DNA of 10,004 nt from JBKPDV01 sp046728075 (GTDB lineage Bacteria; Acidobacteriota; Thermoanaerobaculia; UBA5066; Gp7-AA6): positions 1 through 10,004 of the forward strand of contig JBKPDV010000145.1 of NCBI GenBank assembly GCA_046728075.1, written 5' to 3'. Below the pieces are notes generated by a model. The model made no database searches and was not told the origin of the DNA. It was given only the letters and a program-made list of their open reading frames with translations. This document shows, piece by piece, positions 6,754 through 10,004 of this stretch. Each line of letters begins with the position of its first letter. Within the stretch, counting starts at the first letter, position 1. A program made the position numbers and the translations under genes.

Positions 6754-7628
6754 TGCTGCCTCTCGGATGAATCGAAGACGAACGTGAAAAGATTGCGATC
6801 CCGAGGAAGCCAGCCATAGAAGAACAGGAGTAGCTCGGGGGCGTTCTTGAGATCGCCGCGGAGACCGATCGCCGGAGCGCCTTTCACTTCCGAATAGGGA
6901 GTCACCTCTCCGAATCGCTCCATCAACCAGATCGTGCGATAGAAGGTCGCATGCTTGGGATGAACGGCGATCACGAGATCATCCTGACGCTCGGCCATGG
7001 CCAACCTCACCGCGGCGCGCATCAGATGCATCAGAATTGCGGTCCCCCGCACGTGTTTGGCAATGGCAAAGTTCCCGACTTCCACGATTCGGCGTCCGGC
7101 ACGGCGGGCTCGCATAAGTGCCTCGGGATAAAGCTCATCCATCGGCAGCCCGACGGCTCCGTCGAAAAGCAGGGTGAGGGTGCCCACGACTTCGCCCTCC
7201 CGCCGCGCAGACACGACGGTCGTGCTCTTGACGGCGTGGTGCGGAAGCAGGATGCGCATTCCGAGCGGGTGGGGTTCCATGTAACCCTCGCCCACATAGA
7301 CGTCGTGGACGAGTCGTAACGCCGCCGCGATCTCGCGCGAACTGGTGGAGATGCCGACCTCGGCTCCGCACCCGCGGTTCAAGTGGCGGAGAGTCGCACG
7401 GCGCAGCTTCTCCGCGGCCGGATCGGCATCGACACGGATCGTGTCGGAGTCCGCTTCTGCAGAAACCGCGCTCGCGGAGGATTCCCGCGGGAAGGTTTCG
7501 TTCTCTCCGGGAAAAACCGCTCGACCCGGGAGGGCGATTCCGGTCGAGACGGCGGCCAGCGCCGCAGTCTCGGCCGCAAGGGCCCTATCCGGTCCTGGCG
7601 GGATTTCCGGTAATTGCTGCCATGACAA
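6744..7628 (-). CDS. FeeM-like N-acyl amino acid synthase (GNAT / autoinducer-synthase fold)
   Basis: FeeM-family enzymes transfer a fatty acyl chain from acyl-ACP to the amino group of an amino acid (tyrosine for FeeM itself). They share the fold of N-acyl-homoserine-lactone synthases. Numbered from the TTG at 7626-7628 (294 residues), the domain spans about 90-260. It shows RLVHDVYVGEGY (105-116), GLPMDELYPE (160-169), EVGNFAIAKHVRG (183-195), LVIAVHPKHATFY (218-230) and APAIGLRGDL (251-260). These same blocks recur in the fusion gene at 8173. The start is uncertain: the frame is open back to a GTG at 7808, which would add 60 residues. TTG is preferred because the extension has poorer codon bias, no ribosome binding site, and a possible -10 box lies inside it. 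The N-terminal 80 residues are Ala/Ser-rich and unrecognised. The gene overlaps the flavoprotein by 10 bp. Confidence 0.82.
   Translation of the reverse strand: MSWQQLPEIPPGPDRALAAETAALAAVSTGIALPGRAVFPGENETFPRESSASAVSAEADSDTIRVDADPAAEKLRRATLRHLNRGCGAEVGISTSSREIAAALRLVHDVYVGEGYMEPHPLGMRILLPHHAVKSTTVVSARREGEVVGTLTLLFDGAVGLPMDELYPEALMRARRAGRRIVEVGNFAIAKHVRGTAILMHLMRAAVRLAMAERQDDLVIAVHPKHATFYRTIWLMERFGEVTPYSEVKGAPAIGLRGDLKNAPELLLFFYGWLPRDRNLFTFVFDSSERQQCH
6759..6764 (-). promoter_or_regulatory. ribosome binding site for the VAO-family flavoprotein
   Basis: On the minus strand GAGAGG lies 5 nt before the ATG at 6751-6753, inside the coding end of the upstream acyltransferase. It supports this start and translational coupling of the two genes. 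Confidence 0.55.
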
Positions 7629-7728
7629 TCTCTGGCTCTCTTTCTTCGGCGCGGCTTGGCCGCAGCGCCGCCGAGGGACAAGACACCCTCCGCGAAACGA
7701 CCCGGTGAAATGGCATAGGAAGAGCGTG

Positions 7729-7734
7729 ATGATA
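7729..7734 (-). promoter_or_regulatory. possible -10 box for the FeeM-like / flavoprotein operon
   Basis: TATCAT on the minus strand (5 of 6 to consensus) would start transcription near 7720, about 95 nt before the preferred TTG start. The -35 region is poor. If real, it excludes the longer GTG-initiated form that begins at 7808. Confidence 0.25.
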
Positions 7735-7951
7735 CCTCTGATCGCCCTCGGATCCGGCGCGGATGCCTCTCCGAGAAGACCTTCGGTCGGGGCTGGAGAC
7801 CTGGCCACTCGGACCGGGTCTTATGGACAGGGGGGGCGCAAGGGGGTCGAACGGGTCCGCCGACGCCCTCAAAGCAAAGAAGATACTGAAGAGAGGGCTT
7901 TTTCCCTTGCGGTGGGCGCTCCGTTTCTGTACTGTCAACTCCACTCTATAA

Positions 7952-8176
7952 ATGACCTCGCCGATCCTGGGACGGCGGGGAGTGACGAGAGTCGTTGGTG
8001 GGCGGCTTTCCTTTCTCTCCGCGGTCGCGCTCGCGGAAAGGGCGGCCCCACCCGGTCGCTGGATCCGCTTTTTTTGCGACATCCTCCTCCTGCCCGCTTC
8101 TGAGGAGCTCCTTCAAGCCGACCGTCTCCTTGCCGTTCGAAGCGCGCGCCGGGCGCTTTCGGAGGGCCGCTCGTGA
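7952..8176 (+). CDS. possible small ORF (74 aa) overlapping the fusion-gene start
   Basis: An ATG-initiated frame of 74 codons whose TGA (8174-8176) overlaps the GTG start of the next gene as GTGA, the arrangement of translationally coupled genes. The product is Leu/Arg-rich with a possible short helix at the C-terminal end and matches no family I recognise. Third-position GC is high but below that of the sure genes. No Shine-Dalgarno precedes the ATG, which sits directly in a TATAAATG context. An in-frame GTG at 7982 is an alternative start. It may be a coupled leader peptide, the 5' part of something larger, or chance. Confidence 0.22.
   Translation: MTSPILGRRGVTRVVGGRLSFLSAVALAERAAPPGRWIRFFCDILLLPASEELLQADRLLAVRSARRALSEGRS
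8161..8166 (+). promoter_or_regulatory. strong ribosome binding site fixing the GTG start of the fusion gene
   Basis: GGAGGG lies 6 nt before the GTG at 8173-8175, near-ideal Shine-Dalgarno sequence and spacing. No other in-frame ATG, GTG or TTG occurs between the upstream in-frame stop (8101-8103) and this codon, so the start is well determined. Confidence 0.75.
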
Positions 8177-10004
8177 GCTCCTCCTGGGCCAAAGCGCTCG
8201 AGAATCTGCCGCGGCCGATCAAGCGCCGTTCCTATCTGCGCCATCTCCGCTTCCACGAAGGAGAGCTCCGCAACCTGACCTTCAAGCTTGCGGAGACGGC
8301 GGAGGAAAGGGAGCAGGCCTTCCGCGTGCTCCACGACATGTACGTCCGCCGCGGTCTGCTCGATCCGAGTCCGAGCGGTCTGAAGCTCAACGTCTTCTCG
8401 CTGCTTCCGACGACGGCCATCTTCATCGGAGTCCGAGAGGGCCGCGTCCTCTCGACGATGTCTCTGGTCGAGGATTCGCCGCTCGGCTTGCCCATGGAGG
8501 ATCTCTACTCGGATGCGGTGGAGAAAGTCCGAAGTCGGGGCGGTCGTCTCGCGGAAGTCGGAGCGCTGGCGGTCGGGCGAGGAGCGCGCGGCAAGGGGCT
8601 TGCCCTCCAGATGTACAACCTGATGTTCCGGTGGGCTCACTTTCATCGGTCCGTGGACGATCTCGTCATCGCCGTCCACCCCCGCATTCGTGACTTCTAT
8701 GAGACGTTGCTTCTCTTCGACAAGATCGGAGGCGAGCGCCGCTACTCCTCTCTGAAGGACGCGCCGGCGGTGGCGCTGCGCCTGGACCTGCGAACGGCCG
8801 TGGCGCGCTATCGGAAGATCTACGACAACAGCGCCGACTTTTCCGAGGCGTCCAACCCCGGGCGGAACTTCTACCGCTTCTTCTGCGTGGAGGAATACGA
8901 GAACCTGCGCCTTCCCGCGCGGGCGATCGGCGGGGCGCTCGCGCCCGTGCCCGCCTTCCCTCCGGCGCAGGCCGACGCCTTCCTCGAGCGCGAGCCGATC
9001 GACATCGGCAGCCTCACTCCGGAACAGAGAAAATATCTGCTGAGACAGCTGCCGAAGCTCAAGTCTCTTTCGCTGGTCGAAGTGGACTTCACCTCGCGCC
9101 CGCGCTCCGACAGCGTGGAGGCGACCCCCGAGGAGCGGCTGCGCGCGCTGGTCGCCGCGGCCACTCGCGCCCCGTCCGCTGACAACACGCAACCCTGGCA
9201 TTTCGAGATCGATCCTGCCGGGCGGATCGATGTCTTCCTGGACGAGGCGCGCGACACGTCGCCGATGAATGCCGGCCAGCGCCTGGCGAGGATCGGGGTT
9301 GGAGCGGCGATCGAAAACCTCGTGCGCGCGGCGGCGCGGAGCGGATTCGCCGCGGATGTGGAGGAGACCGAGGGGGCCGGCGTCGCGAGCGTGCGCCTGG
9401 AAGCGCGCGCGAGCTCTGTCGACTCGATCGAACCCGCCATGGCCGCGCGTTCGACGAACCGCCGCGTCTACGAAGGACGCCCGCTTCCTCCAACCGTTCT
9501 CGCGCGCCTGCGGGAGGACACGGGAACCCAGGATCGGGTCCTCACGGAGTGGGTCGACCGCACGCGACTCCCGGCCCTCGCTTCTCTCCTGGCCAGAGCC
9601 GACGCGACCGCGGTCTCTCAGCCGGCCATCCGAGAGGCGTTCTTTTCGCGCGTCCGCTTCGATGTCCCGCGAGGGAAGCCGGCGTCGAGCGGCCTCTCGA
9701 TCGACTCGCTGGAGCTGTCTTTGCCTCAGAGGCTCGCGCTCAAGATGATGCCGAGCGCGCCGAACTGGCTCTTCCAGTTCGGAGCGACCCTGCGCGGCTA
9801 CACGGCGCATGTCCAACGGTTAGTCGAGAGCGCGTCCGGGCTCTGCCTGATCATCGCGCCCGACGCAACGGAAGGCAGCGACGTGGCTGTCGGCCGGGCG
9901 GTCGAGCGGGCCTGGCTGGCGCTGACGGCTCAGGGCCTGGCGGTTCAGCCGATGATGTCGCTTCTGATTCTTCAGAACATTCTCGAGCAGGAAAGCTCGA
10001 CGGC
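8173..10004 (+). CDS. fusion protein: FeeM-like N-acyltransferase domain plus Acg/nitroreductase-type flavin domain (3' truncated by window)
   Basis: The frame is open from the GTG to the window edge (610 codons seen). Residues about 34-206 form a FeeM-like acyltransferase: VLHDMYVRRG (52-61), GLPMEDLYSD (105-114), AEVGALAVGRGARGKGL (127-143, containing a GNAT-like loop), LVIAVHPRIRDFY (164-176) and APAVALRLDL (197-206). These match the divergent neighbour block for block. After a linker (about 240-315), residues from about 318 onward resemble Acg-like nitroreductase-family FMN proteins: AATRAPSADNTQPWHFE (329-345), RSTNRRVYEGRPL (426-438) and GLAVQPMMSLL (588-598). Nitroreductase-fold enzymes bind FMN and do reductions or, in natural-product pathways, dehydrogenations. 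The protein would couple N-acylation to a flavin redox step in the cytoplasm. The end and the remaining flavin-binding residues lie outside the window. The domain calls are solid; the substrate and redox direction are unknown. Confidence 0.88.
   Translation, partial: MSSSWAKALENLPRPIKRRSYLRHLRFHEGELRNLTFKLAETAEEREQAFRVLHDMYVRRGLLDPSPSGLKLNVFSLLPTTAIFIGVREGRVLSTMSLVEDSPLGLPMEDLYSDAVEKVRSRGGRLAEVGALAVGRGARGKGLALQMYNLMFRWAHFHRSVDDLVIAVHPRIRDFYETLLLFDKIGGERRYSSLKDAPAVALRLDLRTAVARYRKIYDNSADFSEASNPGRNFYRFFCVEEYENLRLPARAIGGALAPVPAFPPAQADAFLEREPIDIGSLTPEQRKYLLRQLPKLKSLSLVEVDFTSRPRSDSVEATPEERLRALVAAATRAPSADNTQPWHFEIDPAGRIDVFLDEARDTSPMNAGQRLARIGVGAAIENLVRAAARSGFAADVEETEGAGVASVRLEARASSVDSIEPAMAARSTNRRVYEGRPLPPTVLARLREDTGTQDRVLTEWVDRTRLPALASLLARADATAVSQPAIREAFFSRVRFDVPRGKPASSGLSIDSLELSLPQRLALKMMPSAPNWLFQFGATLRGYTAHVQRLVESASGLCLIIAPDATEGSDVAVGRAVERAWLALTAQGLAVQPMMSLLILQNILEQESST

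Larger units (their letters stand above)
7629..8172. promoter_or_regulatory. divergent control region between the two FeeM-like genes
   Basis: About 0.5 kb separates the two divergently transcribed acyltransferase genes. It contains a G-rich run near 7831-7846, the only AT-richer patch of the neighbourhood (about 7871-7953) and a plus-strand TATAAAT at 7947-7953 that could be a -10 box for the fusion gene (no good -35). On the minus strand a perfect TTGACA at 7933-7938 has no -10 at the right distance. A candidate small gene covers 7952-8176. I see no tRNA, riboswitch or clear operator palindrome. Confidence 0.4.

Noticed and set aside
7933..7938. perfect TTGACA (-35-like) on the minus strand
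   Set aside because: No -10-like hexamer occurs 16-18 bp downstream on that strand, so a promoter is not supported.
8113..9816. 567-codon minus-strand frame opposite the fusion gene
   Set aside because: It is Arg-rich without domains. The plus-strand frame has a strong ribosome binding site and two recognisable domains.
1..10004. CRISPR arrays, tRNA or rRNA genes, insertion sequences, prophage or toxin-antitoxin genes
   Set aside because: I looked for spaced direct repeats, cloverleaf-like segments and transposase motifs and saw none. The only repeat of note is the palindrome between the permeases.

Overview
This is a GC-rich (about two thirds G+C by eye), gene-dense bacterial window. Genes use GTG and ATG starts, short overlaps and strong third-position G/C bias. 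No gene pins down the taxon. The codon bias and the GGCGAA-rich palindrome between genes are the kind of thing seen in soil or sediment phyla such as Acidobacteriota, Gemmatimonadota or deltaproteobacterial lineages, but that placement is a weak guess.

Layout from left to right. (1) Positions 121-1194, minus: a stand-alone beta-ketoacyl-ACP synthase III (FabH family) with an intact Cys-His-Asn triad and a family-level insertion. (2) Positions 1386-5049, plus: a MacB/LolCDE-type ABC system made of an ATPase with a long Pro/Ala-rich tail and two different FtsX/MacB-type permeases. The first two genes overlap by 4 bp. The second permease follows after a 98-bp gap filled by a large GGCGAA-rich hairpin. 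(3) Positions 5056 to about 7628, minus: a two-gene unit in which a FeeM-like N-acyl amino acid synthase (GNAT/autoinducer-synthase fold) overlaps by 10 bp a flavoprotein of the vanillyl-alcohol oxidase / p-cresol methylhydroxylase family. (4) A divergent intergenic region of roughly 0.5 kb. (5) Position 8173 to the window end, plus: a second FeeM-like domain fused in one reading frame to an Acg/nitroreductase-type flavin domain. It is cut off by the window edge.

The most interesting reading is that regions 3-5, possibly with the exporter and the ketosynthase, form a small lipid or natural-product locus. Two related acyltransferases would join fatty acyl chains (from acyl-ACP) to an amino acid or amine. 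Two different flavoenzymes, one translationally coupled and one physically fused to an acyltransferase, would oxidise the product. The VAO family acts on para-alkylphenols and its Tyr-Arg phenolate-binding pair appears conserved here, so an N-acyl-tyrosine-like or tyramine-like intermediate is a natural hypothesis. The ABC system would export or relocate the lipid. Domain identities are well supported by visible motifs. The shared pathway is inference from gene order and family chemistry.
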